A stretch of DNA of 64,000 bases from Pantoea sp. GD03673. Its GTDB lineage: Bacteria; Pseudomonadota; Gammaproteobacteria; Enterobacterales; Enterobacteriaceae. How positions within the stretch are numbered: the stretch's first letter is position 1; every line of letters starts with the position of its first letter. Made by a program: the position numbers and the translations under genes. Of this stretch, positions 53,927-63,575 are shown in pieces. Location of the stretch: assembly GCF_029844725.1 (NCBI RefSeq), contig NZ_JAOCKJ010000003.1, positions 124,001 to 188,000 on the forward strand, in the 5' to 3' direction. The notes under the pieces are model-generated. The model made no database searches and was not told where the DNA came from. It worked only from the letters and a program-made list of their open reading frames with translations.

Positions 53927-56900
53927 ATGTTTGATACCTTACTGATTGCCAACCGTGGCGCGATCGCCTGTCGCATCCTGCGCACGCTGCGTGCGATGCA
54001 GGTGAAAGGGGTCGCCGTTTACGCCGAAGCTGACCTGAGCAGTTTACATGTCCGTGAGGCGGACGAAGCGCTAAGCCTTGGCGAGGGGCCAGCCGCACAG
54101 ACCTATCTGGCGACGGAAAAAATCCTTGCCGCCGCACAGCAGAGCGGTGCCCAGGCAATTCACCCTGGCTACGGTTTTCTCTCGGAAAACGCTGCCTTTG
54201 CCGAGGCGTGTGAGGCTGCCGGTCTGATCTTTGTCGGACCCACGCCGCAACAGTTACGGACTTTTGGCCTGAAACACACGGCCCGGGCGCTGGCGAAAGC
54301 CGAAGGGGTGCCGTTACTGGAAGGCAGTGAATTGCTGGCGGATGTCAGCGAAGCCCGCCTCGCCGCAGAGAGTGTTGGCTATCCGGTGATGCTCAAAAGC
54401 ACTGCGGGCGGTGGCGGCATTGGTATGCGCGTCTGTCATGACGCCCAGGCGCTGTCAGAGGCGTTTGAAACGGTGCAACGCCTGGGTCAGAACAACTTCA
54501 GCGACGCCGGGGTGTTTCTGGAAAAATATATTGAACGCGCCCGCCATCTTGAAGTGCAGATTTTCGGTGACGGTCAGGGGGACGTCATCGCTCTGGGTGT
54601 GCGCGACTGCTCGGTGCAGCGACGTAACCAGAAAGTCATTGAAGAGACACCCGCGCCCAACCTGCCCGCAGGTATGGCCGACGCGCTGTGTGCAGCGGCT
54701 GTCGCCCTGGGTAAAGCGGTGAACTACCGCAGTGCCGGAACGGTGGAGTTTGTTTATGACAGCGTGACGCAGCACTTCTATTTTCTCGAAGTGAACACCC
54801 GGCTTCAGGTTGAACATGGCGTGACGGAGCAGGTGTGGGGCGTGGATCTGGTGCAGTGGATGATTGCACTGGCGGCAGGCGACCTCCCGCCACTTGCCTC
54901 CCTAGCCGCCACGCTGAATCCTCAGGGCCATGCCGTGCAGGCACGCATCTACGCGGAAGATCCGGGGCGACAGTTCCAGCCTTCGCCGGGCTTACTGACC
55001 GACGTTTTCTTCCCGGCAGCCGACGGTAAAACGCTTCGCATCGACCGCTGGGTGGAAGCGGGGTGTGAAGTCCCGCCATTTTTTGACCCGATGCTGGCAA
55101 AGGCGATTACCTTCCGGCCCACGCGTGAAGAGGCGATCGCCGCCCTGACGCAGGCGCTGGCAGAGACCCGTCTTTACGGCGTCGAAACCAATCGCCTCTA
55201 TCTGTTACAGATTTTAGCCTTTACGCCCTTTACGGCGGGTGAACCCTGGACCCGCTGTCTGGAGCAACTCCGCTATCAGGCGGCTACCGTTGAGGTGCTG
55301 AGTCCCGGGACCCAGACCAGCGTTCAGGATTATCCCGGCCGTCTGGGGTACTGGGCGGTAGGCGTGCCGCCGTCAGGGCCGATGGATGATCGCGCACTGC
55401 GTCTGGGCAACCGTCTGCTGGGGAATGCAGAGGGTGAGGCCGCGCTGGAAATCACCCTGAACGGACCCACCCTGAAATTTAATACCGAAACAGAGGCGGT
55501 GATCTGTGGCGCGCCGCTTCATGTCACGCTGGATGGGGTTGAGCAGGCGATGGACACCGTGTTTACCGTCCCGGCCGGGTCCCTGCTGAAGCTGGGTGCA
55601 ATGCGTGGCGCGGGCGTCAGAAGCTATCTCTGCCTGAGCGGGGGCGTTCAGGTGCCGGATTATTCCGGCAGTAAGAGTACCTTTACCCTCGGCGAATTTG
55701 GCGGACACGCCGGACGCGCACTCCGCAGCGGTGACGTGCTGCATCTTGCGCCGCGTACCCCGGGCGCGACCGGAACAGAACTGCCTGCCGGACTGCGCAC
55801 TGACCTTGCCGCCGTGCGCACGCTGCGGGTCATTTATGGTCCTCACGGTGCGCCGGAGTTTTTTGCGCCGGCCTTTATGACGACGTTCTTTGCCACTCAC
55901 TGGGAAGTCCATTTTAACTCCAGCCGCACCGGCGTGCGCCTGATTGGGCCAAAGCCGATCTGGGCCCGCGACAGTGGTGGCGAAGCGGGGCTGCATCCCT
56001 CGAATATTCATGACAACCCTTACGCCATCGGCGCAGTTGATTTCACCGGCGATATGCCGGTCATTCTGGGACCGGATGGCCCGAGTCTCGGCGGGTTCGT
56101 CTGCCCGGTGACGGTAATCGAAGCCGATCTCTGGCAGCTGGGGCAACTCAAAGCCGGTGACAAAGTCCAGTTTGTGGCGGTGGATATCCCGACCGCCCGG
56201 CGACTGGCCCTGGGCCGTCGCACCGAGCTGACCACCTTACAGCCACAGGAAACAGCGTGGCAGCCTGCGCCCTGGGTTTCGCCCGTTGTCATGACCTGCG
56301 GCGAAGCGGATAAACGTCTGGTGGCGCGTCTCTCCGGTGATACGCATCTGTTGCTGGAGGCTGGTGAGCCGGAGCTGGATCTGGTGCTGCGTTTCCGCAT
56401 TCACGCCCTGATGCAGGCGCTTGAAGCGCAGTCCCGTAAGGGCATTATTGATATCACGCCGGGGATCCGCTCGCTGCAAATCCACTTCCAGCCGGAAACG
56501 CTGACGCCGGAGGTGCTGCTGAGTTGGGTGCGCGGTGAGTGGGAGACGGTCTGCATGAGTGATGACCTTCAGGTGCCCACACGTGTGGTGCATCTGCCGC
56601 TCTCCTGGGACGACCCGGCCTGCCAGAAGGCTATCGAAAAATATATGACCACCGTGCGGCAGGATGCGCCCTGGTGCCCGAGCAATCTTGAGTTTATCCG
56701 CCGGATAAACGATCTGCCGGATGAGCAGGCCGTCTGGAACACGGTGTTTGACGCCAGCTATCTGGTGATGGGGCTGGGCGATGTCTATCTCGGCGCGCCG
56801 GTCGCCACACCGCTGGACCCGCGTCATCGGCTGGTGACGACGAAATATAACCCGGCCCGCACCTGGACGGCAGAAAACTCGGTGGGGATCGGCGGCGCTT

Positions 56901-57535
56901 ATCTGTGCGTTTATGGCATGGAGGGGCCCGGCGGCTATCAGTTTGTGGGCCGCACGCTGCAGATGTGGAATCGGTATCATGACGTGCCCGACTTTGGCGG
57001 CAAACCCTGGCTGCTGCGCTTTTTCGATCAGATCCGTTTTTATCCGGTTTCAGCCAGTGAGCTGGTGCAGATTCGCCGCGATTTTCCTCTGGGTCGCTAT
57101 CCGCTGCGTATTGAGCACAGCACGCTGCGGCTGGCGGAGTATCAGGATTTCCTGGCGCGTGAAGCGGAAAGTATCGGTGCCTTCCGCAATCACCAGCAGA
57201 GCGCGTTCAATGCCGAACGTGACCGCTGGATAGCCAGCGGCCAGGCCCATTTTGACAGTCAGGAAAGCGTGGCGGATGAAGGCGGTGACACGCCGCTCCA
57301 GCCGGGAGAGCAGGGGGTTGAAAGCCCGGTTTCCGGTAATTTATGGCAGGTGCAGGTCACAGCAGGCAGCCGGGTGCGGGAAGGCGATACGCTGGTGGTA
57401 CTGGAGTCGATGAAAATGGAGATCCCGCTTCTGGCCCCGTGCGACGGGATCATTCAGCAGATCAGCGTCCAGCCGGGCAGCGCAGTCCGTGCCGGGCAAC
57501 GCGTCGCGGTCATCGTTGAGGATAACAGGTCATGA
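53927..57535 (+). CDS. Guanidine carboxylase (urea carboxylase family)
   Basis: 1202 residues, full length for urea amidolyase carboxylase subunits. Biotin carboxylase at 1-450 (LIANRGAIACRILRTLRAMQ, AQAIHPGYGFLSENAAFAEA, STAGGGGIGMRV, VEVNTRLQVEHGVTE-type FLEVNTRLQVEHGVTEQVWG), KipA/KipI-type carboxyltransferase domains at about 460-1100 (SVQDYPGRLGYWAVGVPPSG), and a C-terminal biotinyl domain with VVLESMKMEIPLLAP, biotinyl-Lys near 1163. Members linked to guanidine riboswitches carboxylate guanidine rather than urea, using ATP and bicarbonate. The product goes to the CgdAB proteins encoded upstream. Confidence 0.93.
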   Translation: MFDTLLIANRGAIACRILRTLRAMQVKGVAVYAEADLSSLHVREADEALSLGEGPAAQTYLATEKILAAAQQSGAQAIHPGYGFLSENAAFAEACEAAGLIFVGPTPQQLRTFGLKHTARALAKAEGVPLLEGSELLADVSEARLAAESVGYPVMLKSTAGGGGIGMRVCHDAQALSEAFETVQRLGQNNFSDAGVFLEKYIERARHLEVQIFGDGQGDVIALGVRDCSVQRRNQKVIEETPAPNLPAGMADALCAAAVALGKAVNYRSAGTVEFVYDSVTQHFYFLEVNTRLQVEHGVTEQVWGVDLVQWMIALAAGDLPPLASLAATLNPQGHAVQARIYAEDPGRQFQPSPGLLTDVFFPAADGKTLRIDRWVEAGCEVPPFFDPMLAKAITFRPTREEAIAALTQALAETRLYGVETNRLYLLQILAFTPFTAGEPWTRCLEQLRYQAATVEVLSPGTQTSVQDYPGRLGYWAVGVPPSGPMDDRALRLGNRLLGNAEGEAALEITLNGPTLKFNTETEAVICGAPLHVTLDGVEQAMDTVFTVPAGSLLKLGAMRGAGVRSYLCLSGGVQVPDYSGSKSTFTLGEFGGHAGRALRSGDVLHLAPRTPGATGTELPAGLRTDLAAVRTLRVIYGPHGAPEFFAPAFMTTFFATHWEVHFNSSRTGVRLIGPKPIWARDSGGEAGLHPSNIHDNPYAIGAVDFTGDMPVILGPDGPSLGGFVCPVTVIEADLWQLGQLKAGDKVQFVAVDIPTARRLALGRRTELTTLQPQETAWQPAPWVSPVVMTCGEADKRLVARLSGDTHLLLEAGEPELDLVLRFRIHALMQALEAQSRKGIIDITPGIRSLQIHFQPETLTPEVLLSWVRGEWETVCMSDDLQVPTRVVHLPLSWDDPACQKAIEKYMTTVRQDAPWCPSNLEFIRRINDLPDEQAVWNTVFDASYLVMGLGDVYLGAPVATPLDPRHRLVTTKYNPARTWTAENSVGIGGAYLCVYGMEGPGGYQFVGRTLQMWNRYHDVPDFGGKPWLLRFFDQIRFYPVSASELVQIRRDFPLGRYPLRIEHSTLRLAEYQDFLAREAESIGAFRNHQQSAFNAERDRWIASGQAHFDSQESVADEGGDTPLQPGEQGVESPVSGNLWQVQVTAGSRVREGDTLVVLESMKMEIPLLAPCDGIIQQISVQPGSAVRAGQRVAVIVEDNRS

Positions 57536-57640
57536 TGATGACAGCTGACCCGCCGGGTACAGCTGTGCCGTAGTGGCAATCTGCACGGTGCCCGCTGGCA
57601 ATTTCACACCGGCGGCCACAGGCGGCCCACATCGGGGCCA
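57536..57640 (+). pseudogene. Possible remnant of an allophanate hydrolase gene
   Basis: The carboxylase stop overlaps an ATG (ATGA) opening a frame of only 13 codons. In another frame 57580-57610 reads VVAICTVPAGNF, which recalls the amidase stretch CAVAVPAGF of allophanate hydrolases (AtzF), the gene that normally follows. Only about a dozen residues support this, so it may be chance. Confidence 0.15.
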
Positions 57641-57644
57641 CGGG

Positions 57645-58553
57645 CTATGTGCAGTTCGCGCCCCGTTCGCGTAACCAGCCGATCATCGCTTCACTGCCAG
57701 GCTGGCTCAGCGTGCGTTGCGGCCAGGCAAGGTAGTAGGGCTTGCTGAGCGGCAGGCAGAGTTCATCCACTATTACCAGATCGCCACGCGCCAGTTCCGG
57801 TGCGATAAGGCGTCGTTGTCCCAGCAGCAGTCCGGCACCCGCGACCGCCGCATCAATCGCCAGCGAGGTCAGGTTAAAGCTGAATGCAGGCTGCGGCAAA
57901 GGTTCATCCATGCCTTTGGCCTGAAACCAGCTTTGCCAGTCAGGCAGAAATCGGCCTTCATGACCCCAGTCGAGGTGGATCAGAGGAGCCTGGCTTAAGA
58001 TCGTGTCCGGGGTGAATCGTTGCAATAACGCGGGGCTGGCCACTGGCAGCACGTCATCATGAAACAGCATCAGCTTATTTAACTGCGGGTAGCGATCGTC
58101 CCCAAAACAGATGACGAAATCGGCGGGCATCGCCGTGAAATCAACCTGTGAATGGGTGCCGTGTAACGCAATATTGACCGTCGGGCAATGATCGCGCCAG
58201 CTCGCCAGCTGTGGCAACAACCATTTCGACGCCAGCGCCGGTAAAGCATACAGCGTGAGGGTGGGCGCACTGGCCGCATGACGAATGTTTTGCTGGCCCA
58301 GGTGCAGAATATCAAACGCTTCGGTGACATAACGCAGATACGCTTTGCCGGTTTCGGTCAGCATCACGCCACTCTGGGTGCGCAGAAACAGAGCGCTGCC
58401 AAGTTGCGCCTCCAGCTGACGGATCTGCTGACTGACCGCCGCCGGTGTCAGGGCCAGCTGGGCGGCTGCTTTTGCCAGACTGCCCAGTTCGGCGGCCACT
58501 TTGAATGACTGTATAACGCTGATTTTTGGCAACCTTGGCAGTTGGGCGGGCAT
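57645..58553 (-). CDS. LysR-family transcriptional regulator (GcvA-like)
   Basis: 302 residues. HTH at 10-68 (AAELGSLAKAAAQLALTPAA, SQQIRQLEAQLGSALFLRTQ), then a substrate-binding domain (about 92-295) with WGHEGRFLPDWQSWFQAKG near 200. The HTH, with GVMLTETGKAYLRYV following, is of the GcvA/AmpR subgroup. It is divergent from the 2-oxoglutarate oxygenase gene with about 100 bases between, so it probably controls that gene; relation to the guanidine operon is less likely since it reads toward it. Confidence 0.88.
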   Translation of the reverse strand: MPAQLPRLPKISVIQSFKVAAELGSLAKAAAQLALTPAAVSQQIRQLEAQLGSALFLRTQSGVMLTETGKAYLRYVTEAFDILHLGQQNIRHAASAPTLTLYALPALASKWLLPQLASWRDHCPTVNIALHGTHSQVDFTAMPADFVICFGDDRYPQLNKLMLFHDDVLPVASPALLQRFTPDTILSQAPLIHLDWGHEGRFLPDWQSWFQAKGMDEPLPQPAFSFNLTSLAIDAAVAGAGLLLGQRRLIAPELARGDLVIVDELCLPLSKPYYLAWPQRTLSQPGSEAMIGWLRERGANCT

Positions 58554-58652
58554 TAACTCTTCCTTATCAGGGCAGTAAGTTTTTATCGTTACGCAGCGTG
58601 GCAGGCGACAGGTAGAGTAGCATCACACCTGCTTATTGTGAGAATTGTTGCT

Positions 58653-59426
58653 ATGTCTGACTCCCTGGTTCGTCTCGATCTTCATCCGCTGGCCGATCAT
58701 GGCTGGCGTCAGCGCTGTCGTGAGCAATTAAATCAGTCCGGCGCGCTGGTCCTGCGCCAGTTCTTACAGAGCACAGCCTTAGCGGCGATCATTGCAGAGG
58801 GCAATGCAAAGCGTCATCTGGCTTATCATACTCACAGCAAACACAATGTTTATCTGATGAAACCTGATGACGCTTTCAGCGCGGAGCACCCGCGTAACCG
58901 GGCTGTGCTCAGCACCAAAGGCTGCATTACCGACGATGTTATCGCTGCCGAATCGCCACTGCGTCAGCTTTATAATGATGATCTGTTTAAGCGCTTCCTG
59001 TGCGATGTGCTGGGTGAGGAAGCGCTTTATCCTTACGCCGATCCGCTTTCCTCGATCAACCTGCACTACGCGCCTCACGGCCAGGAGCTGGGCTGGCACT
59101 TCGACAACTCCTCGTTTGCTATCACCTTACTGGTTCAAAAACCGCTGGCGGGCGGGGTGTTTCAGTATGTGAAAGATTTGCGGGATGCGGATGCCGGTGA
59201 GATGAACTTTGCCGGTGTCGGGGCGGTGCTGGACGCATGCCAGCCGGTTGACGACCTGGAAATCGATGCCGGGGATCTGGTGCTGTTTCGTGGCCGTAAC
59301 GCCCTTCACCGGGTGACGCCAACCGAAGGCGAGGTCACCCGGATGCTGGCGGTGCTGGCTTACAATACTCAGCCTGGCATTGCGTTGTCAGAAACCGCGC
59401 GGATGACTTTTTACGGCAGACTGTGA
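58653..59426 (+). CDS. 2-oxoglutarate/Fe(II)-dependent oxygenase (ArpA/HalD-type)
   Basis: 257 residues from ATG 58653; an earlier ATG five codons upstream is possible. The facial-triad iron ligands are in LGWHFDNSSFAITLLVQKPL near residue 150 (HxD) and RGRNALHRVTPTEGEVTRML near 215 (distal His), with the Arg that binds 2-oxoglutarate in that last block. This is the ArpA/HalD group, which includes free-amino-acid halogenases and hydroxylases; having Asp in HxD it should hydroxylate, since halogenases have Gly there. Substrate probably an amino acid, given the adjacent amino-acid binding protein gene. Confidence 0.82.
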   Translation: MSDSLVRLDLHPLADHGWRQRCREQLNQSGALVLRQFLQSTALAAIIAEGNAKRHLAYHTHSKHNVYLMKPDDAFSAEHPRNRAVLSTKGCITDDVIAAESPLRQLYNDDLFKRFLCDVLGEEALYPYADPLSSINLHYAPHGQELGWHFDNSSFAITLLVQKPLAGGVFQYVKDLRDADAGEMNFAGVGAVLDACQPVDDLEIDAGDLVLFRGRNALHRVTPTEGEVTRMLAVLAYNTQPGIALSETARMTFYGRL

Positions 59427-59428
59427 CA

Positions 59429-60502
59429 TCAGGGCGTGTCCGCAAGGGCACGCCAGCCGCGCTGAAATATCTGCTGCGTGCGGAAAGCGACGAGTGCTCG
59501 CCAGTCCGCATCAGCGGGCCAGAATCCCTCGACCAGTTGCTGCTTAAGCGCCTGACCTTGCGCACTCGCCGGGTCGCCATACAGATGCAGCCAGTGATCA
59601 TCACGCACCCGCCTGTGCATGTCTTCCCCCGCGTACGTCCCGCACTCCACCACAAGGGGCAAAATCGTCGTCCCGGTTAATGCACTCAGCAGGTATTGCG
59701 ACAGGTAGCCCGTTGCCGTGGCGGTCACGCCTGTTACGCTGTCACGTTCGGCACCGGTAAATAACAGGGTCAGCCACTCACCATAAAGCGATTTTCCCCA
59801 GTCATGCGCAGCATAATGCCGCTCCGCGATCGCGAGCAGCATCGGATGGCCCCATGCGCCAGCACCGGTGTGAAGATCAAAGCTAATGATGGTTTTCGCG
59901 ACGGAGAGATGCTGTTCGATGATCGCCTTCATCGTAAGGTGAGACCAGCCGGGCTGATGCCCGCCGAAAAAGAAACCATCCGCAAAAGCATACTGACCCG
60001 CTTCTGTCACACGTTTCAGCCCCTGCCAGCCTGTACTCGCCAGCGCGTCTGTCAGTTGCCGATCGGCGCTGGCACGGTCGCCATGATAGATACCGTGCCA
60101 CGCCGCATAATCCGGATTCGCAGGAACCGGCTGGCTGAAGTCAATAAAATTACGGTTGAGGTCAACGTTGTCTTCGTTGACACGCCGCAGGTGGGCCGTT
60201 CCCCAGGGATTGAGCAGATGAACCAGAAACAGCGCAGTGTCAGCAGGCAATGCGTTCTCATCCAGCGTATTCAGCCAGGCTATCTGACATTCTGAACCAT
60301 AATAGCCTTCAACGCCGTGTGTGCCGGAGACAACTACCATCAGACGTGATGCGTTGGCCGGCCCTGACCGTGCCACATCCGTATACAGCGTTTCTCCCTG
60401 CGGACCCGGCAGAGGATGCGGGTACGTGGTGATTTCTGCGCCTTTATTCTGCGCAGCGGCCAGAAAACGTGCGCGCTGAGCGCGGTATTCAGGCAGTGCC
60501 AT
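59429..60502 (-). CDS. DUF2817 zinc carboxypeptidase-like protein
   Basis: 357 residues from ATG 60502 with AGGAG ten bases upstream. Metal site pattern VVSGTHGVEGYYGSECQIAW near 60-79 (HxxE), DNVDLNRNFIDF near 110 (substrate-binding NR), and SFDLHTGAGAWGHPMLL near 215 with the third ligand His. It belongs to DUF2817, relatives of M14 carboxypeptidases, with no signal peptide, so a cytosolic peptidase or amidase. Its stop is two bases from the oxygenase stop on the other strand; the genes converge. Confidence 0.83.
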   Translation of the reverse strand: MALPEYRAQRARFLAAAQNKGAEITTYPHPLPGPQGETLYTDVARSGPANASRLMVVVSGTHGVEGYYGSECQIAWLNTLDENALPADTALFLVHLLNPWGTAHLRRVNEDNVDLNRNFIDFSQPVPANPDYAAWHGIYHGDRASADRQLTDALASTGWQGLKRVTEAGQYAFADGFFFGGHQPGWSHLTMKAIIEQHLSVAKTIISFDLHTGAGAWGHPMLLAIAERHYAAHDWGKSLYGEWLTLLFTGAERDSVTGVTATATGYLSQYLLSALTGTTILPLVVECGTYAGEDMHRRVRDDHWLHLYGDPASAQGQALKQQLVEGFWPADADWRALVAFRTQQIFQRGWRALADTP

Positions 60503-60539
60503 ATTTTCCAAACTCCTGCAATTCGTCAGGCGCTATAAA

Positions 60540-61310
60540 TCAGGGATAGACCCTGAATTTGAAGTATTTTTTGGTCAACGCATCGTAGGTGCCGTTTTTG
60601 TGAATCTCCGCCAGCGCCGTGTTGATCATCTTCAGGTTTGCCTCATCGCCTTTGCGTAGCGCGATACCCACGCCATCCCCAAAGATGACTTTATCCACCA
60701 GGGTGCCTTTGATGGCGTACGGCTTGCCTTCAGGTGAGGTAAGAAATCCCTGTTCAGCAGAGACAGCATTCGCCAGGCTACCGTCAAGACGCCCGGCCAC
60801 GAGATCGGGATAGACTTCCATCTGGTTAGGATAAGAGATGACTTTGACGCCCTCGGGTTCCCATTTCGTTTTGGCGTAGGTTTCCTGAATGGTGCCCTGC
60901 GCCACGCCGATCGTTTTACCGCGCAATGAGGCTACGTCGGTGGTCAGCGTGCTGGCTTTGGGAGCCAGTAAGGCACTGGGCGTGTTGTACAACATGTCGC
61001 TAAACGCTACCTGCTGACGGCGCTTATCAGTCATCGACATCGCTGACAGGATGGCATCAAATTTCTTTGCCTGAAGGGCAGGGATGCTGCTGTCAAACCC
61101 CATCTGCACCCACTGGCACTTTACTTTTGCCTGCGCACAGACCGCATTGCCCAGATCGATATCAAAGCCCTGCAACGATCCATCAGCCGCTTTGGATTCA
61201 AACGGCGGGAACGTAGGGTCCACACCAAAGCGCAGTGTCTGCTGCGCCAGAGCGCCCTGGGAGAATGCTGAGAACGAAAACAGTAACGCAAGGGCGAAGC
61301 GCTTTTTCAT
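60540..61310 (-). CDS. Amino-acid ABC substrate-binding protein (ArgT/HisJ-like)
   Basis: 256 residues from ATG 61310; the upstream extension to 61349 has no ribosome site and the leader MKKRFALALLFSFSAFSQGA is a clean signal peptide (cleavage after ALA at about 22). SBP_bac_3: LRFGVDPTFPPFESKAADGS, GFDIDLGNAVCAQAKVKC, DAILSAMSMTDKRRQQVAF. It lies 29 bases after... upstream of the DUF2817 gene on the same strand (37 bases apart), so the two form an operon: amino-acid or dipeptide capture plus a peptidase. No permease or ATPase is present; it may use the chromosomal HisQMP. Confidence 0.87.
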   Translation of the reverse strand: MKKRFALALLFSFSAFSQGALAQQTLRFGVDPTFPPFESKAADGSLQGFDIDLGNAVCAQAKVKCQWVQMGFDSSIPALQAKKFDAILSAMSMTDKRRQQVAFSDMLYNTPSALLAPKASTLTTDVASLRGKTIGVAQGTIQETYAKTKWEPEGVKVISYPNQMEVYPDLVAGRLDGSLANAVSAEQGFLTSPEGKPYAIKGTLVDKVIFGDGVGIALRKGDEANLKMINTALAEIHKNGTYDALTKKYFKFRVYP

Positions 61311-62004
61311 ATTATATTCCCCGGATAAAGGTGAGGTTAAGCATGACATTCAAATTTAATAACATGCGGATCCTCTTCCTGCCAGCAAATAAACGGCATT
61401 CTTCCAGAGTAAAATCTTATGTTATTACATGACGATGCAAATTATTTATACGCCATTAATTTTTACTTAATGCCAGCGGATTAATGGGGGTAAGAAACAG
61501 GCTTCAGGCAGGAGGCGCGGCTGAGGGATACATCCCGAAATCAGGTGGGCAGGCAGGGTCAGGTTGTTATCGAACAGCAGCGGATTCAGCCGGGGCGGGA
61601 AATTAAACAGGTTCCTGCTTTATAAACTAAATCAGGTGTTCCTTATTACCTGACCGGAAATTTAATCAAAAGATCCGCTAAAATTAAATTCTGGTCCGGC
61701 GTTATTTTGAATCCGGATTAACCATTGTGCTTAAATCTTTTTCGTGAAGGCTAAACGCGCATGGAGGAAATCTGTTCTGGCATATGACGCGTATTCGGGT
61801 AAAGGGCGTAAATATTCTGCCACAGGACTGATAGTGAGTGAGTCATTGTTGCTTATGCGGAGACGGCTCGTGCGGCCAGATGAGCTGCGCTGAAAAGGAA
61901 AATCGGTGTCAGCCCTCAAACCGGTTAATACGCACAATCTATCTTATGTTAAATAACCGGAATTTGTTATTACGCTCGCCAGATACCTCCTTCCAATGCG
62001 AATC
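61311..62004. other. Long region without a recognisable gene
   Basis: About 690 bases. It must hold the promoter of the binding-protein gene at 60540-61310. Short frames here have no ribosome site or family pattern. Two inverted repeats are visible: TCAGGT-N10-ACCTGA (61632-61653) and CCGGTTA-N26-TAACCGG (61921-61960). AT content is higher than in the coding DNA around it. Confidence 0.5.
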
Positions 62005-62032
62005 AACACCCCAGCTTAGTCGCTGGGGTGTT
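62005..62032 (-). terminator. Hairpin after the DUF4432 gene
   Basis: AACACCCCAGC and GCTGGGGTGTT pair perfectly over 11 bases around six, 12 bases after the stop on the minus strand. No U-tract follows on that strand. Confidence 0.6.
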
Positions 62033-62043
62033 GTCTGCCCTTT

Positions 62044-63252
62044 TTACTCCTTCGCTATCGGCGTCTCGCTCACATCAATCTTCGTCTCACCCTGAATGGT
62101 TTTAATGCGTTTCTCAACGTCATTCACCTGCTCGCTGCTGTGCAGTAAGGTGTAAGTCAGATCAAATGTGGTGCTGGCACCCGGTTGCAGCTGCTTCACG
62201 CGCTTTTGCTCGCGTTCAATAGTCACCGGATAGGCGTAACTGGTGCCGGGTTCAATACCGGTCACATAGCCCTGTTTCAGCGTGTCAGTATTTTTCCACA
62301 AGGTCAGCATCGGGAGCTGACGGGTATCAAACTGAATCGATGCGCCGCTGTTTCCGGCTTTGTTTATCATCGCAGCGACGGTCTGATGCTGACTGTCGGA
62401 AAGTGGCTTGATGTTGAACACCATCTCATCAAAGTCTTTGGTCGGACCTTTGTAAGTCTGCCACTCTTTTAATCCGGCTTTTGCGTAGTCATTGAACGGG
62501 CTGATGCCGGACATCGGGGCCAGGAAGCGTGCGCCCTCTTCCAGAATCGGTTTGCCGAAGTTGCTGTGATAGATGATCTGGTAATCGTGCGGATAGTCAG
62601 CATGGTTAGTTAACACATCATGCAGGCTGAAACTGTTACTGCCCGGCACGTAGCGCAGTTCGGTCATCGTCTGCAGATCTGTTTTCTTGAAGGTGCTTTC
62701 TTTAATCAGCCCGCGAATGCGGATTTCATGGGGAGCCGCATCGGCCACCTCAACTTCCAGCTGTGAAACCGGTGTGTTGCCCGCTTTACCGTGCAGCGTG
62801 TAGATTCGGCCCTGATCGGTTACCGGATGACCGGTCCATTCGTAGCCGCAGCGCACCATCATCTCATTGAAGCCGTCCAGCCAGCCCAGACCGTTGCGGC
62901 TCTCAAGGTTAATGTAAGCAGGGTTGACCACCTCTTTTACCGGTGAATCCCAGCCCATACGGCTGCCAAAGCCTTCAACGCGCAGCAGGTTCATACCCCG
63001 GGTCGGACTGAGCGTGATGGTCAGGCCATTCTGACTGTGGAGGGTGAGGATTTTACTGCCTTCCTGCTTGCCGCCGTGAAGCACTTTTTGCTCGATGCTG
63101 AACGGCTGACCTGACAGCTTCAGCTCACTGCTGGAAATCTGCCAGTTGCCCTTCTCTGTGCCCTGTTCAGCACTCGTCAGCACCCAGGTTTTCGCTGCTG
63201 CAGAACCTGAAACCAGAACCGCCAGTACCGTTAACGCCAGTTTAATCTTCAT
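62044..63252 (-). CDS. Periplasmic DUF4432 (mutarotase-like) protein
   Basis: 402 residues from ATG 63252 (GGGG six bases upstream; ATG 63255 also possible). Signal peptide 1-20 (VSGSAAAKT), then a galactose-mutarotase-like beta-sandwich of DUF4432: LSPTRGMNLLRVEGFGSRMG near 85, LGWLDGFNEMMVRCGYEWTG near 125, and IEPGTSYAYPVTIEREQKRV near 345. Proteins of this family are often annotated aldose epimerases, but most lack a signal peptide, so an exported member is uncommon. Substrate unknown; stands alone. Confidence 0.83.
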   Translation of the reverse strand: MKIKLALTVLAVLVSGSAAAKTWVLTSAEQGTEKGNWQISSSELKLSGQPFSIEQKVLHGGKQEGSKILTLHSQNGLTITLSPTRGMNLLRVEGFGSRMGWDSPVKEVVNPAYINLESRNGLGWLDGFNEMMVRCGYEWTGHPVTDQGRIYTLHGKAGNTPVSQLEVEVADAAPHEIRIRGLIKESTFKKTDLQTMTELRYVPGSNSFSLHDVLTNHADYPHDYQIIYHSNFGKPILEEGARFLAPMSGISPFNDYAKAGLKEWQTYKGPTKDFDEMVFNIKPLSDSQHQTVAAMINKAGNSGASIQFDTRQLPMLTLWKNTDTLKQGYVTGIEPGTSYAYPVTIEREQKRVKQLQPGASTTFDLTYTLLHSSEQVNDVEKRIKTIQGETKIDVSETPIAKE

Positions 63253-63575
63253 CATACACCCCATTTGCTGAATCGTTTTTTCATTCCTTAAGCGGAATTT
63301 ACTGGTTGAGGCTGACGAGAAACGTGACGATGCTCACCTGCCGGTAAATCGGCGTCTTTTAGCGGCATTATTGCGGCGCAAATCACATAAAACACGGACG
63401 CTAAGGAATAATGGCGACGAATTATGTGAGTTAGCACGGCATGAGCTGTATTCGATTCAGCCCGCGATTTTTGACTGAAAATCAACCTGCTGATAACGCG
63501 ACATAAAAAAAACCTTAAAAAAATTCAAACGCCCGCAACTTTTTCCGTTTTTGAACGAACCTTTAAGCAGAGACG

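Noticed and set aside
61731-61937. 68-codon frame in the long gap on the minus strand
   Set aside because: No ribosome site, no hydrophobic or family pattern, unusual composition.
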